Shown piece after piece: positions 9,156 to 17,804 of a stretch of DNA of 64,000 nucleotides; the first letter of the stretch is position 1, and the number at the start of each line of letters is the position of its first letter. Source of the DNA: Aquirickettsiella gammari. GTDB taxonomy: Bacteria > Pseudomonadota > Gammaproteobacteria > Diplorickettsiales > Diplorickettsiaceae. The translations under genes and the position numbers were made by a program. Where the stretch lies: contig OY969558.1 of NCBI GenBank assembly GCA_963701065.1, forward strand, positions 806,001 to 870,000, written 5' to 3'. The notes beneath the pieces are model-generated. The model was not told where the DNA came from. It saw nothing but the letters and a program-made list of their open reading frames with translations, and did no database searches.

Positions 9156-10108
9156 TAGGCTACATTTTCTCCAGCCGCTTGCTTGTCTGCGTGGTAAGAA
9201 GAACGCACTAGAGGACCACTCGCTACGCGGGTAAAGCCCATTTGTTTAGCTAACACACCAAGTTCCTTAAATTCCTCGGGGGTAACATACCGCGCAACAG
9301 GGAAATGATGGCGACTCGGAGCCAGGTATTGACCGAGGGTTATCATGTCAACGTGATGTTTACGTAAATCGCGCATAGTTTCTTTAACCTCTTCTAAGGT
9401 TTCACCTAGTCCTAGCATGAGTCCTGATTTGGTTGGTATCCCTGGGAAACGATTTTTAAATTCAGATAATAATTTTAATGACCAATCATAATCTGAACCT
9501 GGACGTGCTTGCTTGTATAAACGAGGAACCGTTTCAATATTATGGTTAAAAACATCCGGTAATCCCATGGCAATCGCATCTAAAGCCAGCTCCATACGGC
9601 CTCGAAAGTCGGGTACCAGGACTTCGATGCTGAGTGTAGGACAAGCAAGTCGCAATGCTTGTAGACAAGCGGTGAAATGAGCAGCTCCACCATCACGTAG
9701 ATCGTCACGATCTACGGAAGTAATGACGACATAGCGAAGTCCCATTTGCTGGACTGTTTTGGCTAGATTCCCAGGCTCATCGGGATCGAGTGGATCGGGG
9801 CGTCCATGGCCGACGTCACAAAATGTACAACGCCGAGTACATTTATCACCCATAATCATAAAAGTAGCTGTGCCATGACTAAAGCATTCACTTAAATTAG
9901 GGCAAGAGGCTTCTTCGCATACGGTATAAAGACGATTTTTACGCAACATAGTTTTAAGCTGATCGACAGCAGGACTAGTTGGTAGCTTTATGCGTATCCA
10001 ATCTGGCTTACGTAAGGGATCAGTTGGCGCAATTTTTATTGGAATGCGAGCCATTTTTGCAGCCCCACGCTGTTTTTGTCTGGGATCGGTAGTTTGTATA
10101 ATTTCCAT
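9155..10108 (-). CDS. lipA: Lipoyl synthase
   Basis: Radical-SAM enzyme inserting two sulfurs into protein-bound octanoyl groups to give lipoate. Both iron-sulfur sites are visible: C64-x4-C69-x5-C75 (auxiliary cluster) and C90-x3-C94-x2-C97 (SAM cluster, CTRRCTFC). The 317-residue length is normal. It lies downstream of lipB on the same strand with a gap of about 100 bases, and its stop overlaps the start of the DedA-PAP2 gene. The pair supplies lipoate for pyruvate and 2-oxoglutarate dehydrogenases without scavenging. Confidence 0.97.
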   Translation of the reverse strand: MEIIQTTDPRQKQRGAAKMARIPIKIAPTDPLRKPDWIRIKLPTSPAVDQLKTMLRKNRLYTVCEEASCPNLSECFSHGTATFMIMGDKCTRRCTFCDVGHGRPDPLDPDEPGNLAKTVQQMGLRYVVITSVDRDDLRDGGAAHFTACLQALRLACPTLSIEVLVPDFRGRMELALDAIAMGLPDVFNHNIETVPRLYKQARPGSDYDWSLKLLSEFKNRFPGIPTKSGLMLGLGETLEEVKETMRDLRKHHVDMITLGQYLAPSRHHFPVARYVTPEEFKELGVLAKQMGFTRVASGPLVRSSYHADKQAAGENVA

Positions 10109-10211
10109 GGCATTAATGATTTTATATTAAATGGCGCAATTTTAGCATAGAGTCAATGATATATAGTAAGTTTGGCTGGATAATAATCTATGCAGTAATG
10201 CTAGAGTCAGC

Positions 10212-10883
10212 CTAGTTATTACATTCGTTGCGGGCTGGCTGTTTCTTTAACGAGAGATTTTCTTTAAAGGATGCTAAGGTCAATTGTAATTGTTCAATGA
10301 AAGCATTAGCTACCACGTTTAGGTCACTAGGCCCACCCAGATCAGAAAGTTGGGTAATATTGAGTTGGCTAAAGCCACAAGGGTTAATTCCCAAGAATGG
10401 ACTTAGATCCATGGCAATATTAAATGCGAGGCCATGATAACAATAACCATGTCGAATACGCAGACCAATAGCGGCTATTTTGGCTGAATTAACATAAACG
10501 CCAGGCGCTTCTTTTTTTGCTTCGGCGTGAATATTATAACGTGCGAGTAAACCAATGACTGTTTGTTCAAGGAGCGTAACAAGCTCACGCACACCCAATT
10601 CTAAACGACGAAGATTAAAAAGTGGATATACGACAAGCTGTCCAGGTCCATGATAGGTTACTTGACCACCCCGATCGGTTTTCACTATGGGGGTAGCTCC
10701 GGGATTAAGAATATGCTCTAACTTACCCGCTTGTCCTAAGGTATAAACAGGGTCATGTTCAATGAGCCAAATCTCATCTGGGGTTTTGGGCGTGCGCTTA
10801 TCGGTAAATAAGCGCATGGCCTCGACTACTGCATTGTAGCCACCATGGCGTAAAGGTCGTACGATCAGTTGCTTCATAGGCAT
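10212..10883 (-). CDS. lipB: Octanoyl-ACP:protein N-octanoyltransferase
   Basis: Transfers octanoate from acyl-carrier protein to lipoyl domains, the step before LipA. Family blocks present: LIEHDPVYTLGQAG, TDRGGQVTYHGPGQLVVYPL, a GVYV-x4-KIAAIGLRI block with the catalytic lysine, and the cysteine in INPCGF. 223 residues. Either ATG at 10883 or the one two codons in could be used. Upstream at about 10890-10920 on the minus strand a TATACT box with a weak TTTCAA 17 bases before it could be its promoter. Confidence 0.96.
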   Translation of the reverse strand: MPMKQLIVRPLRHGGYNAVVEAMRLFTDKRTPKTPDEIWLIEHDPVYTLGQAGKLEHILNPGATPIVKTDRGGQVTYHGPGQLVVYPLFNLRRLELGVRELVTLLEQTVIGLLARYNIHAEAKKEAPGVYVNSAKIAAIGLRIRHGYCYHGLAFNIAMDLSPFLGINPCGFSQLNITQLSDLGGPSDLNVVANAFIEQLQLTLASFKENLSLKKQPARNECNN

Positions 10884-11088
10884 AGCCGAAAAAGTATACT
10901 TGATCTATAAAGTCGTTGAAAGTTTCTTTGAAACGTAATTTATCCTTGGGTTTTGTTGAAAATAAGTAATTTTTATCATTAGGCTAATTGAAGCTTTTAT
11001 CGACTTACAGCGGAAAGCACAGATATCTTCAGATTTACCAGTTAATTTCTGATAAAATCTGTATTTCCTCCTAACAAAGTGAGTCGTT

Positions 11089-11391
11089 ATGAAACGATGG
11101 TTAATTTTAATTTTTCCCTTATTAGTTAACTCCGCTTATGCAATGACTAATCCGGCTTCCGTTTATTGCCTCCGCCATGGTGGAGAATTGAAGATTATGA
11201 AGGGAGCTGCAGGTGGTGCTGTAGGGATTTGTGTTTTTCATAATAAAAGTTATTGTGAAGAGTGGAGTTACAGCAGAGGTATTTGTAAATCCAGCGAATA
11301 TTATTTACCTGAGAGAAGAATAGGGACAAACTATTGTTTTGCCCAGCTAGTCAATAAAAATCTAATTATTTATTTATGTAAAGCGAAGTAA
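11089..11391 (+). CDS. Secreted DUF333-family protein
   Basis: 100-residue protein with a clear signal peptide (MKRWLILIFPLLVNSAYA) and one DUF333 domain: NPASVYC, a GG-x12-GGAVGIC block, and CEEWSYSRGIC, with paired cysteines that could form disulfides in the periplasm. DUF333 proteins are often annotated as putative hemolysin or lipoprotein, but no activity is established; no lipobox is visible here. It overlaps the following uracil-DNA glycosylase by one base (TAATG). Confidence 0.8.
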   Translation: MKRWLILIFPLLVNSAYAMTNPASVYCLRHGGELKIMKGAAGGAVGICVFHNKSYCEEWSYSRGICKSSEYYLPERRIGTNYCFAQLVNKNLIIYLCKAK

Positions 11392-12119
11392 TGTTAGTCA
11401 CAGAAAAGCGCTTAGCTTATTTTAAAGCCATGGATATTCAGATCTGGGTTTCACGAGGAAAGACCGATAAATTAACTGAACAAGACATAAAGGATGATGC
11501 GGTGCCTATAAAATTAATTAAGACGCGCGAGCAGGAAATTGCAGCGCTTAATTGGAAAGAATTAAGATTGGCTGTGAGCACTTGTAAGGCCTGTAATCTT
11601 TATAAAACCCGCAGTAATCCAGTATTTGGCATAGGTAATCCGAATGCGGATTTGTTGGTTATTGGCGAGGCGCCGGGTGCAAATGAGGATAAACAAGGCG
11701 AGCCTTTTGTTGGGCGAGGCGGACAGTTATTGACAAATATGTTGTTGTCAATTGGTTTTAAACGAGAAGATGTCTATATTGCTAATATTTTAAAATCCCG
11801 TCCACCTAATAATCGTGATCCCTCCTTTGATGAAGTTAAGGCCTGTACGCCCTATTTATTGAGACAGATTAGTTTAATTAAACCAAGATTAATTTTAGCA
11901 GTGGGTCGAATTGCCGCACATTATTTATTGTCGACTAATGCGACGATGGCAAGTTTACGTGGGAATTTATTCCATTATGGGGCTGATAAAATCCCCTTAT
12001 TAGTTACTTACCATCCGGCCTATTTACTCCGCTCCCCACGCGAAAAACGTAAAGCATGGCAGGATATGCAATGTGTAAAAAAACAACTAAACAGAGAAAT
12101 GATCGACCTGCTCAATTAA
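11391..12119 (+). CDS. Family 4 uracil-DNA glycosylase
   Basis: Excises uracil from DNA. Visible motifs are GEAPGANEDKQGEPFVGRGG (residues 92-111), the C-terminal HPAYLLR, and cysteines C65, C68 and C152 of the kind that hold the family's 4Fe-4S cluster. I could not identify an obvious fourth cysteine ligand. The N-terminal 50 residues precede the catalytic domain, as in other gammaproteobacterial members. Start ATG overlaps the stop of the DUF333 gene. Its 3' end overlaps the pseudopilin gene in another frame by about 49-64 bases. Confidence 0.88.
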   Translation: MLVTEKRLAYFKAMDIQIWVSRGKTDKLTEQDIKDDAVPIKLIKTREQEIAALNWKELRLAVSTCKACNLYKTRSNPVFGIGNPNADLLVIGEAPGANEDKQGEPFVGRGGQLLTNMLLSIGFKREDVYIANILKSRPPNNRDPSFDEVKACTPYLLRQISLIKPRLILAVGRIAAHYLLSTNATMASLRGNLFHYGADKIPLLVTYHPAYLLRSPREKRKAWQDMQCVKKQLNREMIDLLN

Positions 12120-12667
12120 ATAAACATTTTAGTAAAACTTCATTAGGATTAGGTTTTAGCTTAATCGAGTTATTATTTACAATGGCTTTATTGAGTATTT
12201 TATTAAGCCTAGCGTTTCCAGTTTATAGGCACTTAATAGCGCAGTTACGCTTATTTACCCTGACTGAACGTATTAATATGACCATCCATTATGCACGGAG
12301 TGAGGCCATTAGACGACAAAGTCTTGTTACAATATGTAAAAGCAAGGATGGAAAGTCATGCTCAGGAAGATGGAAAGATGGTTGGATCGTTTTTTTTGCA
12401 AAAAATCCAAGCGACTTAGTTGATAGCACTACCCTATTGCGGGTTTATCCTGCTTTGGGTCGCACGGATTTCTTAGCATGGCATGGTTCCCGATCAGATA
12501 ATTATCTACAATTAAGACCAGATGGTTCCACTTATGGGCAAAATGGCAGTTTTATTATTTGTGTTGGTGTATTATCAAAAAAAGTAGCTTGGTCCGTTAA
12601 GGTAAGTCAGACCGGGAGACTCAGAGTTGATAAAAAAAATGCGAAGTACTCAGATTGTAATTATTAA
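12071..12667 (+). CDS. FimT/GspH-type pseudopilin
   Basis: Type IV pilin-like protein with a prepilin peptidase site: leader ending LGLG, then FSLIELLFTMALLSIL, including the conserved Glu at mature position 5. A GspH-like globular region follows (ARSEAIRRQ near residue 75 and GWIVFF). Two ATGs are possible, at 12056 and 12071. I chose 12071, which has AGGA-like sequence upstream and shortens the leader to 28 residues, though both overlap the glycosylase gene. It may be a minor pilin of a type IV pilus or an incomplete secretion system; no other pilus gene is in the window. Confidence 0.8.
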   Translation: MCKKTTKQRNDRPAQLNKHFSKTSLGLGFSLIELLFTMALLSILLSLAFPVYRHLIAQLRLFTLTERINMTIHYARSEAIRRQSLVTICKSKDGKSCSGRWKDGWIVFFAKNPSDLVDSTTLLRVYPALGRTDFLAWHGSRSDNYLQLRPDGSTYGQNGSFIICVGVLSKKVAWSVKVSQTGRLRVDKKNAKYSDCNY

Positions 12668-12717
12668 ACCATTGGATGTCCTTTAAATCGTTTTAATTTA
12701 TTAAAAAAAAATGTGCC

Positions 12718-13038
12718 ATGAAAAAAATTATTTCCTTTATTTCCCTTATATTTTCAATAAATGCTAGTGCTTTGGTGTCCGATTCATTGGGCGATTTGTC
12801 AGATAAACTATTGTTACCTATGTCACTATTAACCAGTGCCTTGTATAATATGAGCTTAGCGATAGGCATAGCTTTACTATTTGGTGCTCTTATCCAATAT
12901 AAAAATTATCGAAACAACCCTTCCCAGGTTCCTTTGAGCCGGCCGATTACTTTGTTGGTATTTGGATTGGTTTTATTAATATTGCCTATTCTTACAAAGT
13001 TTTCTGAAAGCGCGCTTTTAGTTTCCAGAGTATCTTAA
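12718..13038 (+). CDS. IcmD/DotP-like small membrane protein (Dot/Icm related)
   Basis: 106 residues: a signal-like N-terminus (to about residue 18), one membrane helix (about 45-60), a cytoplasmic-type loop YKNYRNNPSQVPLSRPI, and a second helix ending LILP. The loop mirrors the IcmD/DotP, IcmC/DotE and DotV group of Dot/Icm type IVB secretion proteins, which share a pattern of basic residues, DNPTQVPL-like sequence and a following helix. IcmD is usually a little longer, about 130 residues. It sits one base before surE and far from any other icm/dot gene in this window. Could be the true IcmD or a paralogue. Assignment rests on pattern recall. Confidence 0.55.
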   Translation: MKKIISFISLIFSINASALVSDSLGDLSDKLLLPMSLLTSALYNMSLAIGIALLFGALIQYKNYRNNPSQVPLSRPITLLVFGLVLLILPILTKFSESALLVSRVS

Positions 13039-13039
13039 A

Positions 13040-13804
13040 ATGAAAATTTTAATCAGTAATGACGATGGCGTACATGCTCCAGGACTATCTATTTTAGCTA
13101 AGGCTTTAGCTCAAATTGCAGAAATTACTATAGTAGCGCCGGACAGGGATCGCAGCGGTGCTAGTAATTCATTGACTTTACAGCATCCTTTAAGACTTAG
13201 ACGCTTGGACGAAGGAATCATTAGTGTGCAAGGAACACCAACAGATTGTGTTCATTTAGCCTTAACGGGATTGTTGAGTGAAGATAAAATGCCAGATATG
13301 GTGGTCTCAGGTATTAATGCAGGATCTAATTTAGGCGATGATGTTTTTTATTCAGGAACGGTTGCCGCTGCGATGGAGGGGAGATTTCTAGGGATACCTG
13401 CTATTGCTTTTTCGATAGTGGGTGGTGAGCCTATGTATTATTCTACAGCGGCAGAGGTCGCTAAGAGATTGGTAACCCTTTTATATGAAAAACCGATTCC
13501 AGCGAAAACCATCTTAAATGTAAATATTCCTGACGTTGCGTTTGACGATTTAAAAGGTTACCAAGTAACCCGCTTGGGAACTCGCCATAATGCAGATAAA
13601 ATGATGCCGAGCAAGGATCCACGAGGACATACTATTTACTGGATAGGCAGCTCAGGCAAAGAAGATGATGCAGGAAAAGGTACCGATTTTTATGCGGTGA
13701 GCCAACAACAAGTTAGTATTACACCACTGCAGCTAGATTTGACGCATCATTCAGCCCGAGAACAGATAGAAGATTGGATTATTAATATGGATCCTAAACT
13801 ATAA
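13040..13804 (+). CDS. surE: 5'/3'-nucleotidase SurE
   Basis: Survival protein, a metal-dependent nucleoside monophosphatase and exopolyphosphatase. The N-terminal ISNDDGVHAPG metal motif, the SGINAGSNLGDDVFYSGTV block and the usual 254-residue length are present. The ATG lies one base after the IcmD-like stop codon, so the two are probably co-transcribed. In many gammaproteobacteria surE is followed by pcm, nlpD and rpoS. Here pcm and nlpD are absent and yqaA intervenes before rpoS. Confidence 0.96.
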   Translation: MKILISNDDGVHAPGLSILAKALAQIAEITIVAPDRDRSGASNSLTLQHPLRLRRLDEGIISVQGTPTDCVHLALTGLLSEDKMPDMVVSGINAGSNLGDDVFYSGTVAAAMEGRFLGIPAIAFSIVGGEPMYYSTAAEVAKRLVTLLYEKPIPAKTILNVNIPDVAFDDLKGYQVTRLGTRHNADKMMPSKDPRGHTIYWIGSSGKEDDAGKGTDFYAVSQQQVSITPLQLDLTHHSAREQIEDWIINMDPKL

Positions 13805-13850
13805 AGCCATAGATTTTTTTCGCCTCAAAAGGATTATTTGAAAATTTAAA

Positions 13851-14429
13851 ATGAATTATTTTTCAAAGCTCTATGACAAGATGCTTCTGTGGGCTAAGCA
13901 TAATCATGCGCCTTATTACTTATTTGTTTTAAGTTTCGCAGAGTCCTCTTTTTTTCCTATTCCACCGGATGTGATGTTAGCGCCCATGGTTCTAGCTAAG
14001 CCTTATTGTGCTTGGCGTTACGCTTTTTTAACCACAGTAGCCTCTGTTGTAGGCGGGCTATTCGGTTATTTTATAGGAAGTGTCGCATTTGATTGGGTGC
14101 ATCCTTATATTCTTCAATTTGGATATGAACTGACCTATCAGCAAATTGAGCATGGATTTAATAAATGGAACTTTTGGATCCTTTTTTTGGCGGGGTTTAC
14201 CCCTATCCCCTATAAGCTATTTACAATAGCTGCTGGCGCCTTGCATGTTACGCTGTTACCCTTTATCTTGGGATCTTTGGTGGGTCGTGGCGGACGGTTT
14301 TTTTTAGTAGCCTTTTTAATACGTTGGGGCGGTGTTCATATTGATAAATTATTACGACATTACATCGATCGAATATCTTGGTTTGTCCTATCGCTCGCAA
14401 TTATTGTGTTCGCTTATCTTAAGTTCTAG
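13851..14429 (+). CDS. yqaA: YqaA family (DedA-like) membrane protein
   Basis: 192-residue integral membrane protein of the VTT/DedA superfamily, YqaA branch: SFAESSFFPIPPDVML near residues 28-43, GGLFGYFIG, and FTPIPYKLFTIAAG. Members are thought to move or scramble phospholipids, but YqaA itself has no settled function. The surE-yqaA-rpoS neighbourhood is common in gammaproteobacteria, which supports the symbol. About 265 bases follow before rpoS. Confidence 0.85.
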   Translation: MNYFSKLYDKMLLWAKHNHAPYYLFVLSFAESSFFPIPPDVMLAPMVLAKPYCAWRYAFLTTVASVVGGLFGYFIGSVAFDWVHPYILQFGYELTYQQIEHGFNKWNFWILFLAGFTPIPYKLFTIAAGALHVTLLPFILGSLVGRGGRFFLVAFLIRWGGVHIDKLLRHYIDRISWFVLSLAIIVFAYLKF

Positions 14430-14694
14430 GGCTAAATCCGCTTGTAGTCATCAAAATTGTAGTTTAAGTTTATAATTTGTTTACTTTTGAAAAAAACGAC
14501 GATAACGATATTTACGTTTACACTAGATAACAGGCGTTAGCTTGTGTCAAAGACTTGTATTTGGGTAATTTATAACACAGTTAAGCAAGTTATCTAGAAT
14601 ATTAAGGACACGACTAAGCTTTGTTAAATAATAACCAAAAGATAGTTATTTAGTTATTACTTACCATCTAGGTTAATTATCAGGGAGAGTAAAT
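14430..14694 (+). promoter_or_regulatory. rpoS upstream region
   Basis: 265 AT-rich bases with no open frame. In E. coli the main rpoS promoter lies inside nlpD; that gene is missing here, so the promoter must be in this gap. I see no clear -35/-10 pair. GGGAGAG 6 bases before the ATG is the ribosome-binding site. Confidence 0.4.
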
Positions 14695-15690
14695 ATGCGT
14701 AACAAAAGCGATTCAATTAAAAAAAAAGGAGGTGCAAAAAAGATAAAAGAGGCTGTAATTGAGCAAGTATTTGAAAATAAACCCGAAAAATTTTTATTAA
14801 ATCGTGAAAATACAGAAACTGAGGCGATAGTCCCGCATAAATATACTAGACGAGATGAATCACTCGGTGCAACGCAATTATATCTGAATGAAATAGGATT
14901 TTCGCCTTTATTAACAGCAGAGGAAGAGGTTTATTATGCGCGGCTAATTGCTAAAGGTGATCAAGATGCTCGCAAACGAATGATAGAAAGTAACCTGCGT
15001 TTAGTCGTTAAAATTGCGCGACATTATAATAATCGGGGCTTACAGTTTTTGGATCTTATCGAAGAAGGTAATTTAGGGTTAATGCATGCCGTAGAAAAAT
15101 TCGATCCAGAAAGGGGCTTTCGTTTTTCGACTTATGCCACCTGGTGGGTTCGTCAGGCCATTGAGCGGGCTATTATGAATCAAGCGCGAACTGTTCGATT
15201 GCCTATCCATGTTGTCAAAGAGCTGAATGTTTATTTACAAGCGGCAAGAGAGCTCACACAAAAGCTCGATCATAAGCCGACAGCCGATGAAATCGCCAAA
15301 TGGTTAGATAGGCCGTTTGAAGAAGTAGAGCGGATGTTAGGTTTAAATGAGCATATTACTTCCGTTGATGCGCCGGCTAGTAGTGAAGCTGACAAACCTT
15401 TACTTGAAACTTTATCGGATAATCGAGAAAATGATCCCGAACATATCTTAGAGGACGAAAATTTACGTAAACATCTTGAGGCTTGGTTAAAAGAGTTATC
15501 AACTAATCAACGAGAAGTGATAGCAAGACGCTATGGTTTATTAGGTTGTGATCGAATGACTTTAGAAGAAGTGGGCGAAGTGATAGGTTTAACTCGAGAG
15601 CGAGTCCGTCAAATTCAGGTAGAAGGCTTAAAGACATTACGCAAGATCATGGAGAAACAAGGGTTTTCCGCCAGTTTATTGTACGATTAA
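14695..15690 (+). CDS. rpoS: RNA polymerase sigma factor RpoS
   Basis: Group 2 sigma-70 factor for stationary phase and, in Legionella/Coxiella, developmental gene control. 331 residues with region 1.2 (TQLYLNEIGFSPLLTAEEE), region 2 (NLRLVVKIARHYNNRG, LDLIEEGNLGLMHAVEKFDPERGFRFSTYATWWVRQ), region 3 and region 4 (TLEEVGEVIGLTRERVRQIQ). A lysine-rich N-terminus of about 40 residues replaces a longer RpoD region 1.1. LMHAVEKFDPERG and the surE/yqaA context favour RpoS over RpoD or RpoH. Confidence 0.95.
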   Translation: MRNKSDSIKKKGGAKKIKEAVIEQVFENKPEKFLLNRENTETEAIVPHKYTRRDESLGATQLYLNEIGFSPLLTAEEEVYYARLIAKGDQDARKRMIESNLRLVVKIARHYNNRGLQFLDLIEEGNLGLMHAVEKFDPERGFRFSTYATWWVRQAIERAIMNQARTVRLPIHVVKELNVYLQAARELTQKLDHKPTADEIAKWLDRPFEEVERMLGLNEHITSVDAPASSEADKPLLETLSDNRENDPEHILEDENLRKHLEAWLKELSTNQREVIARRYGLLGCDRMTLEEVGEVIGLTRERVRQIQVEGLKTLRKIMEKQGFSASLLYD

Positions 15691-15712
15691 TGAAGGCTTA
15701 AATAACAATAAA

Positions 15713-16249
15713 ATGTTAAAGAATATTAAATGGGTTTTAAATTATAAATATAGTATCGCGTATATTATTTTAATTGTTTTGCTAAATACATTGTTTACTT
15801 TTATCCCGTTAACACCTGTATTTGGCGCTGATGTTTCACCCATGGATTGGACAGTTGGTATTGTTTATGTATTACGCGATTTTGCGCAACGCGAATTACA
15901 ACACAAAGTTATTTTTGCCATGTTTGTGGGTAGTATTCTTAGCTATGGTTTGGCAGGTAAAGCCATGGCAATTGCAAGTATGAGCGCATTTTTAGTTGCT
16001 GAATTCATCGATTGGGCAGTGTACACTTTTACACGTCGCTCCTTGTCTCAGCGTATACTTTGGTCTGCAAGCCTCAGCGCACCGATTGATAGTAGTATAT
16101 TTCTAGTGATTATTCACCAGTTTAATTATTTGGCGGTTATGATTTTATCATTCGCTAAAATCTTGGGTGTGTTTATGGTTTGGTATGGTTGGCGTGCTCG
16201 AGAACGGCGTACACTAGCCGGTCATTTGAATGTAATCACAGTCAAGTGA
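15713..16249 (+). CDS. VUT family membrane protein (queuosine-precursor transporter-like)
   Basis: 178-residue membrane protein of the COG1738/VUT family, the family that includes YhhQ, a 7-cyano-7-deazaguanine importer. Blocks seen: DWTVGIVYVLRDFAQRELQHKV and AFLVAEFIDWAVYTFTRR, with about five helices. Shorter than YhhQ (about 220). It follows rpoS by 22 bases and may be co-transcribed. A second, unrelated-looking VUT paralogue lies at 57610-58308. Substrate is inferred from family only. Confidence 0.72.
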   Translation: MLKNIKWVLNYKYSIAYIILIVLLNTLFTFIPLTPVFGADVSPMDWTVGIVYVLRDFAQRELQHKVIFAMFVGSILSYGLAGKAMAIASMSAFLVAEFIDWAVYTFTRRSLSQRILWSASLSAPIDSSIFLVIIHQFNYLAVMILSFAKILGVFMVWYGWRARERRTLAGHLNVITVK

Positions 16250-16326
16250 GCTTAACGGATAGTAGAAGAATTCCTCGGCTAATGTGGATGCCCTTTTCTA
16301 AATACGGAATAATATTTATTGTTTAT

Positions 16327-17646
16327 TTAGGCCAAGGTTTGTTTGATAGCTGTTATGGTAATTTCCTTCAATTCTTCTAGTACTGGTAAGGGAGTATTTA
16401 ATGGCGGTAACCAATAAATTGTATTTCCTAACGGACGTAACCAAGCGCCCAGCTTTATGGCGGCTTGAAAAATTTGATAGCCTATACGCTGATTTTTTTC
16501 TTTTTCGCTCAAACATAAATCGGCGGCGGCTATAGCACCTATGATGCGGATGTTAGTTAGTCTTTCAGTCCTAATGGCGACTTCCTGCATTAACTTTCTT
16601 AAAAAAAAATCTTTTTTTTGAACTTGCTTATAAATTTTTTCGTCTTCTAAAACATGTAAGCATTCCAGGGCAACAGCAGCGGCTAAAGCATTACCGCTGA
16701 AGGTATGTGAATGTAGAAAATTTTTTTCTATTGCGTAATCGGCATAAAAAAGATCATAAATGTTGCTATGGGTTAGCACAGCACTCATAGCTAACCAGCC
16801 AGAGGTTAAACCTTTGCTTAAACAAATAAAATCAGGTTTTATTTGTGCATGTTCTGAGGCTAAAGCATACCCTGTTCTTCCTAAACCAGTCATGATTTCA
16901 TCTGCAATTAAATAGATACCATGGGCCTGTGTCCAGGTACGCAAGCGACGTAAAAAATCCTGACTATATATCCGCATTCCAGCGGCTCCTTGAACAATTG
17001 GTTCAACAATAATCGCTGCTAAATGAGCCGCTTGTCGCTCAAGTTGCTCTTCAATAGTTGGCCAAATACAGGAGCAATCATCCCATAATGGATCGGTCGT
17101 TGAATTAACGTAAGGTATATTTTCGATGAATTTGGGTTGTATTAAATGGGCCTCATAGGCTTGACGGTAAAGACCTAAATCACTAAGCCCCAAAGCCATG
17201 AAAGTCTCGCCATGATAAGCATTTTTTAGTGCAGTAAATTGGGTACGTTGGTTTTCACCGCGCAGCTTTTGAGCATGTAGACTCATTTTAAGGGCGATTT
17301 CAACGGCGGAGGAGCCCTCGCTGGCATAAAATACTTTATCTAGTCCTGGGCAAAGTTGGCTTAATTTTTCTGAAAGTTGGATGATAACTTCATAGGTACT
17401 ATTGGCAAATATCACATGCTCAAAGTGTTCAAGTTGGGCTAAAAGCGCCGCTTTTAGCCGGGGATGGTTGTGGCCTAGTGATTTACACCACCAGCTAGAG
17501 ATCGCATCTATTATTTTCCTGCCGTCGTTTAATTCGATATAGGGCCCATAAGCCTTGGTGACGACTAAAGGAGGGAAGGATTCATAATCCTTCATTTGTG
17601 AGCAAGGATGCCAAATGTGCAGCAGGTCGCGATTGATAAGATCCAT
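16327..17646 (-). CDS. bioA: Adenosylmethionine-8-amino-7-oxononanoate aminotransferase
   Basis: PLP enzyme that uses SAM as amino donor to turn KAPA into DAPA, the third biotin-specific step. 439 residues with IWHPCSQMKDYE near the N-terminus, SSWWCKSLGHNHP, an aspartate in LIADEIMTGLGRTG, and the PLP lysine in LSKGLTSG. It lies on the opposite strand from bioB-F-C-D and is separated from them by a UbiA-type gene. No convincing BirA operator is seen in the 158-base divergent region. Confidence 0.96.
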   Translation of the reverse strand: MDLINRDLLHIWHPCSQMKDYESFPPLVVTKAYGPYIELNDGRKIIDAISSWWCKSLGHNHPRLKAALLAQLEHFEHVIFANSTYEVIIQLSEKLSQLCPGLDKVFYASEGSSAVEIALKMSLHAQKLRGENQRTQFTALKNAYHGETFMALGLSDLGLYRQAYEAHLIQPKFIENIPYVNSTTDPLWDDCSCIWPTIEEQLERQAAHLAAIIVEPIVQGAAGMRIYSQDFLRRLRTWTQAHGIYLIADEIMTGLGRTGYALASEHAQIKPDFICLSKGLTSGWLAMSAVLTHSNIYDLFYADYAIEKNFLHSHTFSGNALAAAVALECLHVLEDEKIYKQVQKKDFFLRKLMQEVAIRTERLTNIRIIGAIAAADLCLSEKEKNQRIGYQIFQAAIKLGAWLRPLGNTIYWLPPLNTPLPVLEELKEITITAIKQTLA

Positions 17647-17804
17647 AAAATAGAGTAAAAAAGATACAGTTAAGCATAAAAATGGCCTAAAATGCGAGTA
17701 TCATGATTTTTGATAAAAAATGATTATAGATAAGCTGAGTTTGGGTATTTTTACCAAAATGTTAGAAAGCAGGCTTTAGAAAAAAAGCTTTTAGAGTAAA
17801 ATTT

